NCBI GenBank assembly: GCA_016719105.1
Contig: JADKAQ010000001.1
Coordinates: 496,001-560,000, forward strand
Direction of reading: 5' to 3'
DNA from: Gemmatimonadota bacterium
GTDB taxonomy: Bacteria > Gemmatimonadota > Gemmatimonadetes > Gemmatimonadales > Gemmatimonadaceae
DNA: 64,000 nt
Made by a program: the position numbers and the translations under genes. Shown here piece after piece: positions 25,803-33,918 of the stretch. Position 1 is the stretch's first letter. Each line of letters opens with the position of its first letter. The notes under the pieces are model-generated. The model saw only the letters and a list, made by a program, of their open reading frames with translations, had not been told where the DNA came from and ran no database searches.

Positions 25803-27200
25803 ATGGCGCTCCTCTCCTTCCTCGATCGCGACCGTACCATCGCGCCCGCCGGCTTCTCGCGGTGGCGCGTCCCCCCGGCGGCGCTGGCGATCCACCTCGC
25901 CATCGGGCAGGCGTACGCGTTCAGCGTCTTCAACCTTCCGCTGTCGACGCTCAAGGGGATCACGTCGCGCGCGCCCGGCGACTGGGCGTTGACGACCATC
26001 GGCTGGATCTTCTCCGTCGCGATCGTCTTCCTCGGGCTCTCGGCCTTCACCTTCGGGCGATGGTTGGAGCAGGCCGGGCCGCGCAAAGCGATGTTTGCGT
26101 CGGCGGCGTGCTTCGGCGGCGGTTTCCTCGTCGCGGCGCTCGGCGTGCAGCTGCACGAGTTCTGGCTCGTGGTGCTGGGCTACGGCGTGATTGGCGGGAT
26201 CGGGCTGGGGCTTGGCTACATCTCCCCGGTGTCGACGCTGATCAAGTGGTTCCCCGACCGGCCGGGAATGGCGACCGGGATGGCGATCATGGGATTCGGT
26301 GGTGGGGCGATGATCGGCTCGCCGCTGGCGGTGGCGCTGATGGAGCGATTCAGGACCCCGACGTCGATGGGGGTGACCGAGACCTTCGTGGTGATGGGGA
26401 TCGCCTACTTCGTCTTCATGATGTTCGGGGCCTTCACCGTGCGGCTCCCCGCACCGGGGTGGGCGCCGTCCCTTCCGCGGGGCGAGGGGGCGCTCCGGCG
26501 CGCGCCGGTTGCGGCTGGCGGTGACGTGCACGTCGATCGCGCGATCCGCACGCCGCAGTTCTGGTTGTTGTGGGCGGTGCTCTGCCTGAACGTCACTGCG
26601 GGGATCGGCGTGTTGGGGCAGGCCTCGCCGATGATTCAGGAGATGTTCCCGGGGACAATCGGCGCCGGGGCTGCTGCTGGTTTCGTGGGGCTGTTGTCAC
26701 TGGCGAACATGGCGGGACGCTTCGCCTGGTCCTCGGCGTCCGACCACCTGGGGCGCAAGCGGACGTACATGATCTACTTCGCCCTCGGCGCGGTGCTGTA
26801 TGCGAGCGTTCCGGCGACCGGGCGCGCGGGATCGGTCGTCCTCTTCGTCGGCTTCTATGCGGTGATCATGAGCATGTACGGGGGCGGCTTCGCCACCATT
26901 CCGGCGTACTTGCGCGACGAGTTCGGGACGATGCACGTGGGGGCGATTCACGGTCGCTTGCTGACCGCGTGGTCGCTGGCGGGGGTGGCCGGGCCGGTGC
27001 TCGTGAACTACCTCCGCGAGTACCAGATCGGGCGTGGCGTGGCCCCCCGCGACGCGTACTCGGTCACGATGTACCTGATGGCGGCGCTGCTCGTGCTCGG
27101 CTTCGCGGCCAACTGGTTCGTGCGCCCCGTGGGGGCCGAGCATCACTTTGCGCGGGGGGCAGGGCGCGATCCTGTCCCGCTCCGTGAAGGGAGGCACTAA
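25803..27200 (+). CDS. MFS transporter, oxalate/formate antiporter (OFA) family
   Basis: Polytopic inner-membrane carrier of 465 residues with about 12 predicted helices. OFA-like features are an early helix with IHLAIGQAYAFSVFNLPLS, the loop GWIFSVAIVFLGLSAF, motif A-like RWLEQAGPRKAMF and GYISPVSTLIKWFPDRPGMATGMA. Substrates in the family include oxalate/formate and other small carboxylates; the one here is not predictable. I chose ATG 25803, since the longer frame adds a basic stretch unlike a membrane-protein start. The 230-base upstream gap holds nothing else I recognise. A tiny membrane gene follows directly. Confidence 0.9.
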   Translation: MALLSFLDRDRTIAPAGFSRWRVPPAALAIHLAIGQAYAFSVFNLPLSTLKGITSRAPGDWALTTIGWIFSVAIVFLGLSAFTFGRWLEQAGPRKAMFASAACFGGGFLVAALGVQLHEFWLVVLGYGVIGGIGLGLGYISPVSTLIKWFPDRPGMATGMAIMGFGGGAMIGSPLAVALMERFRTPTSMGVTETFVVMGIAYFVFMMFGAFTVRLPAPGWAPSLPRGEGALRRAPVAAGGDVHVDRAIRTPQFWLLWAVLCLNVTAGIGVLGQASPMIQEMFPGTIGAGAAAGFVGLLSLANMAGRFAWSSASDHLGRKRTYMIYFALGAVLYASVPATGRAGSVVLFVGFYAVIMSMYGGGFATIPAYLRDEFGTMHVGAIHGRLLTAWSLAGVAGPVLVNYLREYQIGRGVAPRDAYSVTMYLMAALLVLGFAANWFVRPVGAEHHFARGAGRDPVPLREGRH

Positions 27201-27203
27201 GCG

Positions 27204-27314
27204 ATGGCGCCCGGTGAACGCTGGAAGCTGGTGGCCGCCTGGTTGGTGGTGGGCATCCCCGCCGCGTGGGGGGTGGCGCAGGTCATCGCCAAGTCCATGG
27301 CGCTCTTTCGTTAG
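27204..27314 (+). CDS. MFS transporter small subunit, single membrane helix
   Basis: A 36-residue open frame starting three bases after the carrier stop, with GGGAGG upstream. It consists of a short polar start (APGERWK), one hydrophobic helix (LVAAWLVVGIPAAWGVAQVI) and a basic tail ending LFR. Tiny proteins of this form are found directly after OFA-type carriers in other bacteria and are thought to be accessory subunits. The position and helix support the same here. The stop TAG lies inside a CGTTAGGC copy. Confidence 0.8.
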   Translation: MAPGERWKLVAAWLVVGIPAAWGVAQVIAKSMALFR

Positions 27315-27381
27315 GCGCGGAGGCGCTACGAACACGCTTGGGTGGCGCGGGATCGGTCGCCGCACGCTGAATGCGTGGCCG

Positions 27382-27427
27382 AAAACGCCGCGCCCCGCCG
27401 CCCGAACGTCCGGGCAGCGGGGCGCGT
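27382..27427 (-). terminator. terminator of tRNA-Ile2
   Basis: On the minus strand, a G+C-rich stem (CGCGCCCCGC pairing with GCGGGGCGCG, with an inner CCCG/CGGG pair) is followed by GGCGTTTTC. It begins about 15 bases beyond the 3' end of the tRNA. The T run is short but the position is right. Confidence 0.7.
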
Positions 27428-27441
27428 CCTGACCAACGGCA

Positions 27442-27515
27442 TGGGCCCTCTGGGGCTCGAACCCAGGACCGACGGATTATGAGTCCGCTGCTCTAACCGG
27501 CTGAGCTAAGGGCCC
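27442..27515 (-). tRNA. tRNA-Ile2, anticodon CAT (lysidine type)
   Basis: Minus-strand 74-base cloverleaf: acceptor GGGCCCT/AGGGCCC, D arm GCTC/GAGC, anticodon stem GCGGA/TCCGT around CTCATAA, T arm CTGGG/CCCAG, discriminator A. The CAT anticodon could mean Met. However, C4-G69 and C5-G68 in the acceptor stem and the TTAGCTCAG...GAGCAG body match tRNA-Ile2, whose C34 is changed to lysidine by TilS to read AUA. It is neither initiator-like (no 1-72 mismatch) nor a typical elongator Met. CCA is not encoded. Confidence 0.85.
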
Positions 27516-27629
27516 GTCTGTGCAACGATACTCGCCGGCTCGCCGCGCCGCAAAGGCGCCCCGTGCGCCCGGTCCTCCTCGCCGCGTCGGCGCCCCGCAG
27601 CGCCCGGCGCCGCAGGCCCGCGCTCGACG

Positions 27630-28649
27630 CTACCCCTCGTTGGCGTGCGCGTCGTACGCCTCGACGATTTCCTCGGGAGTGACGGTCGCCGCCCCCAGCT
27701 TCCCGACTTCCACCCCGGCGGCGAAGTTGGCCACCACCGCCGCCTCCATCGGCGTGGCCCCCGCGGCCAGTGCGGTCGCGAGGTAGGCGGTGACGGTGTC
27801 GCCCGCCCCCACCACGTCGTAGACCTCGCGCGCGGTGGTCGGAATGCGTTGCACCTGGCCGTCCGGCGAGACGAGCGCCATGCCGCGCTCGCCCAGGGTG
27901 AGCAGCAGGTGGCGCGCGCCGAGCCGCTCGAGCGTGGCGGGGAGCGCGCCGGCATCGTCGAGGTGGACCGTCGCGCCTAACGCCGACTCCAGTTCGCGCC
28001 GGTTTGGCTTGAAGATCGTCGCCCCGCGATACGCGAAGAAGTTGCGGAACTTGGGGTCGACGACGATGGGGATGTCGCGCGCCAGCGCCCGGGCGATCGC
28101 GTGCGCGATCACGTCGGGGACCAGCACGCCCTTGTTGTAGTCCTCGAGCACGAGGGCGTCGGCGGTCGCCAGCACGCGGTCCAGGGCGGCGAGCACCTGC
28201 GCGACGTCGTCTCCGCTCAGGTCCCGGTCGTCCTCCTCGTCGAAGCGCACCACCTGCTGGGCGCGGGCGACCAGTCTCGTCTTGGTCGTCGTCGGGCGCT
28301 CCACCGGGATCAGGGCGCCGTCCTCCGACCCGATCTCCCGCAGCATCCGCCGCAGGCGCTCTCCGCCCTCGTCGCGCCCCACGGCGGCGACCAGCGTTCC
28401 GACCGCCCCGGCCGCGGCGACATTCTGGGCCACGTTGGCCGCCCCGCCAAGGGCGTACTTCCGGTCGCGCACCCGCACAACGGGGACCGGCGCCTCGGGT
28501 GAGATGCGCTCGACGTCGCCGCGCAGGTAGACGTCGAGCATCGCATCGCCCACCACGGCAACGTGCCGCCGGCGCATCTGCTCGAGGAGGGTGATCAGGC
28601 GCGCACGCGACACGTGCGAGGCCGGCGAGCTGGGACGGGGAGTCGACAT
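27630..28649 (-). CDS. hldE: D-glycero-beta-D-manno-heptose-7-phosphate kinase (HldE/RfaE kinase domain)
   Basis: PfkB-family kinase of 339 residues covering only the kinase half of HldE (HldA-like). The motifs are VVGDAMLDVYLRGDVERISPEAPVPV, YALGGAANVAQNVAAAGA, LVLEDYNKGVL, FKPNRREL and the catalytic GAGDTV. It should phosphorylate heptose-7-phosphate for ADP-heptose synthesis, next to the role of gmhA. The nucleotidyltransferase domain is absent and may be a separate gene elsewhere. I chose ATG 28649, eight bases after a TAGCTT box. A CGTTAGGC copy (27975, minus sense) codes Leu-Gly. Confidence 0.88.
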   Translation of the reverse strand: MSTPRPSSPASHVSRARLITLLEQMRRRHVAVVGDAMLDVYLRGDVERISPEAPVPVVRVRDRKYALGGAANVAQNVAAAGAVGTLVAAVGRDEGGERLRRMLREIGSEDGALIPVERPTTTKTRLVARAQQVVRFDEEDDRDLSGDDVAQVLAALDRVLATADALVLEDYNKGVLVPDVIAHAIARALARDIPIVVDPKFRNFFAYRGATIFKPNRRELESALGATVHLDDAGALPATLERLGARHLLLTLGERGMALVSPDGQVQRIPTTAREVYDVVGAGDTVTAYLATALAAGATPMEAAVVANFAAGVEVGKLGAATVTPEEIVEAYDAHANEG

Positions 28650-28657
28650 GGCGACGG

Positions 28658-28687
28658 AAGCTAGGAGGACGCGTCCCGCAGGGTCAA
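28658..28687 (-). promoter_or_regulatory. promoter of the hldE-type kinase
   Basis: On the minus strand TTGACC (28687-28682), an 18-base spacer and TAGCTT (28663-28658) precede the ATG by eight bases. This is one of the two best complete examples of the TTGACN / TAnnTT pattern in the window, the other being hrcA. The message would have little or no leader. Confidence 0.55.
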
Positions 28688-28791
28688 CCAATGTCGGCGA
28701 GATCTCCCCAGCACCCCTGATCGGTTCACGCCCCGATTATCTTCCCTGCGACCAGTCCAACCGGGCCGGCGATTCTCCAACCGGCGCTCGC

Positions 28792-29783
28792 ATGCACTCC
28801 TACCAACTCGACGTCATCGTCAGCCGAGGGAACGCGATCGAATCGCGTCACCGGGTGCACGCGGCGGTGTGGGATGCGTCCGCCGGGCTCGTGGGGAGCG
28901 CGCGGGATCCCTTTCTCGTCTCGCCGTGGCGTTCCTGCGCCAAGCCGTTCCAGGTCCTGCCGTTTCTCGAGACCGGCGGTTTCGACGAGTTGGTCTGGGG
29001 CGATGACGAACTCGCCCTGGCGTGTGCCTCGCACGGCGGTGAACCGGAGCACGTGGCAATTGCCGGTCGCATGCTGCAGACGATTGGCATGGAAGAAGGG
29101 GACCTCGCCTGCGGGCCGCACGAACCGCTGTCGCGCCGCGGTGCGCGTATCGTGCGCGAGGCCGGCTACTCTCCGACGCGCCTGCACAACAACTGCTCGG
29201 GGAAGCACGCCGCGATGCTCGCTCGGGCGCACGTCTCGGGGTGGTCGACCCACGGCTACGAGCGCGACGGGCATCCGGTGCAAGGCTCGGCCCTGGAATC
29301 GGTGGCGCGCTGGACGGGGTCCCCTCGGACAAGATCGAGCGAGCCATCGACGGCTGCGGGGTCGTCGTGTTCGGCCTGCCGTTGGCCAACATGGCGCGCG
29401 CCTACGCCATGCTCGCGGCGAGCGCCACACGTGGCGACGAGCTGCCGTCGCGCATCGCCCGCGCGATTCGCACCCGCCCCATGATCTTCGGCGGAACCGA
29501 TCGGTTCGACAGTACCCTGGTGGAGGAGACGTCGGGGCGCGTCATCGCCAAGATCGGCGCCGAGGGGATCCACTCGGCGGCGCTGCTCGACCTGGGGATC
29601 GGGGCGGTGGTGAAGGTCGAGGACGGGTCGATGCGCGCGCAGTTCCCGGCGCTCCTGCGCCTGCTGCAGCTGCATGGCGCGCTCCCCGATCCGTTGCCGG
29701 CGCGCCTGCAGGACTTCGCGCGCACGCGCGTGAAGAACACGCGCGGCGAGGTGGTGGGCGAGGTTCGCGTCGTCGACGGATGA
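28792..29783 (+). CDS. asparaginase, AnsA/PF06089-like, broken by a one-base frameshift
   Basis: The N-terminal part (28792 to about 29316) and C-terminal part (about 29319 to 29783) lie in different frames but join into one family protein. The first part has SPWRSCAKPFQVLPFLETGG, ALACASHGGEPEH and LHNNCSGKHAAMLA; the second has VPSDKIERAIDGCG, FGLPLANMARAYA and MIFGGTDRFD. Adding one G to the run GGGG at 29316-29319 restores WTGVPSDKIERA. The family includes thermolabile asparaginases of the Rhizobium AnsA type, unrelated to the enzyme at 18101. Sequencing error, true pseudogene or programmed shift cannot be separated here. Confidence 0.8.
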
Positions 29784-30469
29784 CGCAATCGGATGGTACG
29801 ACCGGGAACGGAATGATGACGCCCGGGGCGGGCACGCTGCCTAACGTTGCGGGACTCGACGCCGCGCACGTCGCGATGGTGCGGCTGGCGGCGGCCATCG
29901 CCGGGGCCGGCGAGCCGGCCGTGCGCGACGCGCTGGCACAGGCGCTCGAGGCGGTCCCTCACGAGTGGGTGGAGGAAGTGATCCTGCAGTCGTACTTGTT
30001 CGCGGGGTTCCCCCGTGCGCTCAATGCCGCGCGCGAATGGCGCCGGTTGTCGGGACGTGCGGCACCGGTCACCGACGAGGGCGAGCGCTTCGACCAGGCG
30101 GCGCAGTGGAGCGCGGCGGGGGAGGCAACGTGTCGCGTGGTGTACGGTGCCACCTACGAACGCCTGCGGCACAACATCCGGGCGCTGCACCCGGCGCTGG
30201 ATGCGTGGATGATCGTCGAGGGTTACGGGAAGGTGCTGTCACGGCCGCAGCTCGACCTGCGGCGCCGCGAACTCTGCATCGTCGCGGCGTGCGCGGCCGC
30301 GGGGCAGGACCGTCAGCTGCACGCCCACCTTCACGGGGCGCTCCATGCGGGCGCCAGCGTGGAGGAGGTGACCGGCACGCTGGCCGCCGTCACCGATTAC
30401 ATGGCGCCGGGGAATCCCGCGCGCTACCGCCTACTTCTCGAGCGCGTGGTGCACCAGGATGTTCATTGA
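29780..30469 (+). CDS. carboxymuconolactone decarboxylase (CMD/AhpD-like) family protein
   Basis: A 229-residue helical protein with a CMD-like pattern: EEVILQSYLFAGFPRALNA and later LDLRRRELCIVAACAAAGQDRQLHAHLHGALHAGAS. The AhpD-type CxxC redox pair is absent; only a single Cys and the His residues near 185 remain. Peroxidase activity is therefore unlikely, and a lactone- or adduct-related role is possible. The N-terminal 25 residues are Gly/Thr-rich and probably disordered. The start overlaps the asparaginase stop (ATGA) and the end overlaps obgE by 11 bases. Confidence 0.75.
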   Translation: MTQSDGTTGNGMMTPGAGTLPNVAGLDAAHVAMVRLAAAIAGAGEPAVRDALAQALEAVPHEWVEEVILQSYLFAGFPRALNAAREWRRLSGRAAPVTDEGERFDQAAQWSAAGEATCRVVYGATYERLRHNIRALHPALDAWMIVEGYGKVLSRPQLDLRRRELCIVAACAAAGQDRQLHAHLHGALHAGASVEEVTGTLAAVTDYMAPGNPARYRLLLERVVHQDVH

Positions 30470-31562
30470 TCTCGTCGTCGTTCGCGTCGCTGCCGGCACC
30501 GGCGGGTCGGGGTGCGTCTCCTTCCGCCGGGAGAAGTTCTACCCGATGGGGGGGCCAGACGGTGGCGACGGAGGGCGCGGGGGCGACGTCATCGTCCGCG
30601 CCGATCGCAACCTGGCCACGCTGCTCGACTACACGTATCGCGACCAGTGGATCGCCGAGCGCGGGCAGCACGGCAGCGGGAACAACAAGACCGGGCGCTC
30701 CGCCGACAATCTCGTCCTCCCGGTCCCGCCCGGGACCGTCATTCGCGATCACGACTCGGGCGAGCGCGTCGGCGAGGTGGTCGAGCACGGCCAGGAACTC
30801 GTCGTCGCCAAGGGGGGACGCGGTGGGAAGGGGAACGCCTTCTTCGCCACCGCCACCCATCAGTCGCCGCGCGAGTGGCAGCCGGGTGAGGAGGGCATCG
30901 CCCGCACGCTCGAGTTGGAGCTCAAGCTCATCGCCGACGTCGGGCTGGTAGGAAAGCCCAACGCGGGAAAGTCGACGCTGCTCTCGGTCATCTCGGCGGC
31001 CCGCCCGAAGATCGCGGACTACCCGTTCACCACGCTGCAGCCCAATCTCGGCGTCGTGGCCCTGACCGATCATCGCACGTTCGTCGTGGCCGATATCCCG
31101 GGGATCATCGAGGGGGCACATGAGGGGAAGGGGCTCGGACTCCAGTTCCTCCGCCACATCGAGCGGACGCGACTCCTCGCCTTCCTGATTCCCATCGACG
31201 CCGAGGACTGGCAGGCCGAGTACGATCAGCTCCGTCACGAGGTCGAGCAGTACTCGCCCGAACTGGCGGCCAAGCCGCATTGCGTCGTCTTCACCAAGCA
31301 CGACTTGCTGGGGGAGGAGTACATCCCCGAGATCGAGACGCCGGGAGCGTTCGGCCGCTACTCGATCAGCGCGGCGGCGCGCCAGGGGCTGGATACGCTC
31401 AAGGCCGAGTGGTGGTCGCAGCTGCTCGAGATGCGCAAGGCGAATGAGCGCGCGACGGAGAAGGCGGGCGATGCGGCACCGTCGTCGCTCGACCGCCCGG
31501 ACGAGGCCGACCACACCGACGCGCATTCCTCTGACGCCGCCGACGACGCTGTCGACGCCTGA
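30459..31562 (+). CDS. obgE: GTPase ObgE/CgtA
   Basis: Essential GTPase involved in 50S ribosome assembly and stress control. The glycine-rich Obg fold (GGSGCVSFRREKF, GGPDGGDGGRGGDV, GGRGGKGNAFFAT) covers residues 1-158. The G domain has VGKPNAGKSTL near 165, DIPGIIEGAHEGKGLG and TKHD. The C terminus is an acidic, Ala-rich tail. The 367-residue length is normal. Its last bases run into a 27-bp tandem repeat that continues toward dprA. Confidence 0.96.
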   Translation: MFIDLVVVRVAAGTGGSGCVSFRREKFYPMGGPDGGDGGRGGDVIVRADRNLATLLDYTYRDQWIAERGQHGSGNNKTGRSADNLVLPVPPGTVIRDHDSGERVGEVVEHGQELVVAKGGRGGKGNAFFATATHQSPREWQPGEEGIARTLELELKLIADVGLVGKPNAGKSTLLSVISAARPKIADYPFTTLQPNLGVVALTDHRTFVVADIPGIIEGAHEGKGLGLQFLRHIERTRLLAFLIPIDAEDWQAEYDQLRHEVEQYSPELAAKPHCVVFTKHDLLGEEYIPEIETPGAFGRYSISAAARQGLDTLKAEWWSQLLEMRKANERATEKAGDAAPSSLDRPDEADHTDAHSSDAADDAVDA

Positions 31563-31665
31563 CGAGCGCGCCGCACGCGCGGCGCCTGACGAGCGCGCCG
31601 CCGGGGCGGCGCCCGACGAGCGCGCCGCCGGGGCGGCGCAGGACGAGCGCGTGGCGGCGCTGGCG
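31558..31665 (+). repeat. four 27-bp tandem repeats at the obgE-dprA junction
   Basis: Units begin at 31558, 31585, 31612 and 31639, each of 27 bases with the core cctgacgagcgcgccgc. The obgE stop codon lies within the first unit. In the dprA frame the copies read PDERAARAA, PDERAAGAA, PDERAAGAA and QDERVAALA, merging into the conserved DprA N terminus. The repeats may therefore be a coding expansion or a spacer made by slippage. Confidence 0.8.
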
Positions 31666-32751
31666 ATCGCCGGCATCGCCGGGCTGGGGCCGGTGCGGAT
31701 CACGCGGCTCGTCGCCGACGCTGGAGACGTCGCATCGGCGCTCAGCCGGGCCGTGCCCGACGCGCGCGAGCGAGAAGCGCTGCTCGCGCGGGCGCGCGCG
31801 GAGCTCGCCGACTTCGCACGGCGCGGCATCGACGTCGTCGGCATTGCCGAGTCGCGCTATCCGGCGCCGGTGCGCGACCTGGAGGATGCGCCCCCGGTCC
31901 TGTATGCGTTAGGCGCGCTCGCGCACACGGTGCCACCGGCGGTGGCGCTGGTGGGGTCGCGCCAGGCGACGGCGTATGGGCGGCAGGTGGCGCGTGACTT
32001 TGCCCGCCGCCTCGCATCCCGCGGGATCTGTGTGGTCAGCGGGTTGGCGGCGGGGATCGACGCCGAGGCACACGCCGCGGCCCTATCGGCCGGTGGACCA
32101 ACCGTCGCGGTGCAGGGGACGGGGGTGGACGTTGCGTATCCGCGCAGCAACACCGCCCTGCATGCGCGCATCGCCCGCGAGGGACTCGTGCTCTCCGAGC
32201 TCGCACCGGGACGGCCGGCCCATGCCGGCGCCTTTCCTCGACGCAACCGCATCATCGCGGCACTCGCCGACGTGGTGGTCGTCGTGGAGGCCGGGGTGCG
32301 CTCGGGGGCGTTGATCACCGCGCAGTTAGGCGGGGAACTCGGACGCACGGTCGCGGCCGTGCCCGGGCCGATCGATGCGGAGGCGTCGCGCGGGGCCAAC
32401 CAGCTTCTCCGCGACGGTGCGCAGGTCATCGCCTCGTTCGACGATCTGCTCGGACTGCTGGCGCTCACGCGGCGTGGGCGCGAGGGTGCCGCCTTCGCCA
32501 CGCCAACCGCCGTCGACGACGAGGTGGCGTGCCGGTTGCCGCCCGATGTGCGGCCCGACTCGCCGGAGGGACGCGTGCTCGCCGTCCTTGCCCGCGGCGC
32601 GCAGGGCACCGACGACCTCGTGCGCGCGTGCGCCCTCTCGCCGCGCGACGTGGCCACGGCGCTGTGTCATCTCGAGGTGCATGGCGAGATCGCCTTCGAC
32701 CCCTCCGGCATGGTGCGGATCGTCTCGCGAACGGCAATGGCGGGACGATGA
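31651..32751 (+). CDS. dprA: DNA-processing protein DprA
   Basis: Loads RecA onto incoming single-stranded DNA during natural transformation. It has a helix-hairpin N terminus (IAGIAGLGPVRITRLVADAG), a Rossmann-like core with VALVGSRQATAYGRQVA, VVSGLAAGIDAEAHAAAL, GTGVDVAYP and FPRRNRIIAALADVVVVVEAG...GALITA, and a C-terminal winged helix. GTG 31651 gives 366 residues and a normal N terminus. The same frame is open back to ATG 31444 inside obgE, which would add the nonapeptide repeats. Together with pilT and recJ it hints at competence. Its stop overlaps the hemW start. Confidence 0.92.
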   Translation: MAALAIAGIAGLGPVRITRLVADAGDVASALSRAVPDAREREALLARARAELADFARRGIDVVGIAESRYPAPVRDLEDAPPVLYALGALAHTVPPAVALVGSRQATAYGRQVARDFARRLASRGICVVSGLAAGIDAEAHAAALSAGGPTVAVQGTGVDVAYPRSNTALHARIAREGLVLSELAPGRPAHAGAFPRRNRIIAALADVVVVVEAGVRSGALITAQLGGELGRTVAAVPGPIDAEASRGANQLLRDGAQVIASFDDLLGLLALTRRGREGAAFATPTAVDDEVACRLPPDVRPDSPEGRVLAVLARGAQGTDDLVRACALSPRDVATALCHLEVHGEIAFDPSGMVRIVSRTAMAGR

Positions 32752-33908
32752 GCGGATTGGTCGATGCACGCGGGGTGACGTTTCGTCACGTGTATGTGCA
32801 CGTCCCGTTTTGTGCGCGGCGCTGTTCGTATTGCGACTTCTCCATCGCCGTGCGACGCGTTGTCCCGGTCGAGGACTTCGTGCAGGCCCTGGCCGGTGAA
32901 CTGGCGGCGCGCTTTGGCGAGCCGCCGGCCCTTTCGCATGAACGCACGCGGATCGACACGCTCTACCTGGGTGGAGGGACGCCGTCCCGACTGGGGGGCG
33001 ACGGGGTCGTCGACGCCATCGCCGCGGTTCGGCGCTACGCAAGCGTCGACGAGTCGACCGAAGTGACGATCGAGGCGAATCCCGAGGATGTCACCGCCGC
33101 GATCGTCGCCCAGTGGGTTGGGGCCGGCGTGAACCGTGTCTCGCTCGGCGTGCAGAGCTTCGATCCGCAGGTGCTCGCGTGGATGCACCGCACGCACGAC
33201 GTGGCGGCGGTGCACGCCGCCGTGGACGCGCTCGCGGCCGGCGGGATCGCCAATTGGTCGCTCGACCTCATCTACGCGCTTCCGGGCGAAGTGCCGCGCG
33301 ATTGGGCACGCGATCTGGACGCGGCGATCGCGCTCGAGCCTACACATCTCTCGGCGTACGGACTGACCGTGGAGAGTGGAACCCCGCTCGCGCGCTGGCG
33401 GGAGCGGGGGGCGATTCATGACGCCGACGAGGAACGGTACGAACGCGACTTCCTGCTGGCGCACGAGCGTCTGGCGGCGGCGGGGTTCGATCACTACGAG
33501 GTCTCGAATTGGGGGCGCCCTTCGCTCGAGTCGCGCCACAATTCGTGCTACTGGCGTGGTGTCCCGTATCTCGGCCTCGGACCGGCGGCCCACGGCTTCG
33601 ACGGCGACACACGGCGATGGAACGAGCGCGAGTACGTGCGCTGGCTGGAGCGAACCCGCACGGGGAGTGACCCGATGGGCGGCTCGGAACAGCTCACGGA
33701 GAGCCAGCGCGCGCTCGAGGCGGTCTACGTCGGCCTCCGCACATCACAGGGAGTGATGATCGCCCTGTCGGACGCGCTCGTGGTCGATCGATGGATCGCG
33801 GAGGGGTGGGGCTCCGTCGCCGAGGGGCGACTTCGGCTGACCCCGCGCGGCTGGCTTCGTCTCGATGCGCTCGTTGCTGCCTTGACTGAGCATCGAAGTC
33901 GTTACTAG
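32748..33908 (+). CDS. hemW: radical SAM heme chaperone HemW
   Basis: Coproporphyrinogen III oxidase-like radical SAM protein that hands heme to target enzymes. The cluster motif is CARRCSYC (CxxxCxxC, near residue 25), followed by LYLGGGTPSRL, GVQSFDPQVL and LDLIYALPGE. The Cys right after the cluster motif that marks true HemN (CxxxCxxCxC) is missing, since the next residues are DF. That fits HemW. The length is 386 residues. ATG overlaps the dprA stop. Its 3' end contains the promoter predicted for hrcA. Confidence 0.92.
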   Translation: MSGLVDARGVTFRHVYVHVPFCARRCSYCDFSIAVRRVVPVEDFVQALAGELAARFGEPPALSHERTRIDTLYLGGGTPSRLGGDGVVDAIAAVRRYASVDESTEVTIEANPEDVTAAIVAQWVGAGVNRVSLGVQSFDPQVLAWMHRTHDVAAVHAAVDALAAGGIANWSLDLIYALPGEVPRDWARDLDAAIALEPTHLSAYGLTVESGTPLARWRERGAIHDADEERYERDFLLAHERLAAAGFDHYEVSNWGRPSLESRHNSCYWRGVPYLGLGPAAHGFDGDTRRWNEREYVRWLERTRTGSDPMGGSEQLTESQRALEAVYVGLRTSQGVMIALSDALVVDRWIAEGWGSVAEGRLRLTPRGWLRLDALVAALTEHRSRY

Positions 33909-33911
33909 GTT
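33882..33911 (+). promoter_or_regulatory. promoter of hrcA-dnaJ operon
   Basis: TTGACT (33882-33887), an 18-base spacer and TAGGTT (33906-33911) lie across the hemW stop. The -10 box is seven bases before the hrcA ATG, so the transcript should be leaderless or nearly so. No CIRCE inverted repeat (TTAGCACTC-N9-GAGTGCTAA) is visible here, so HrcA probably does not control its own gene through that site. Confidence 0.55.
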
Positions 33912-33918
33912 TGGACTT

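Noticed and set aside
27442..27515. tRNA-Met (elongator) reading of the CAT tRNA
   Set aside because: The acceptor pairs C4-G69 and C5-G68 and the body match tRNA-Ile2 (lysidine type) better than elongator Met.
31444..31650. dprA start at ATG 31444
   Set aside because: It would put 69 Arg/Thr/Pro-rich codons plus the nonapeptide repeats before a normal DprA N terminus and overlap obgE by 119 bases. Not excluded, but less likely.
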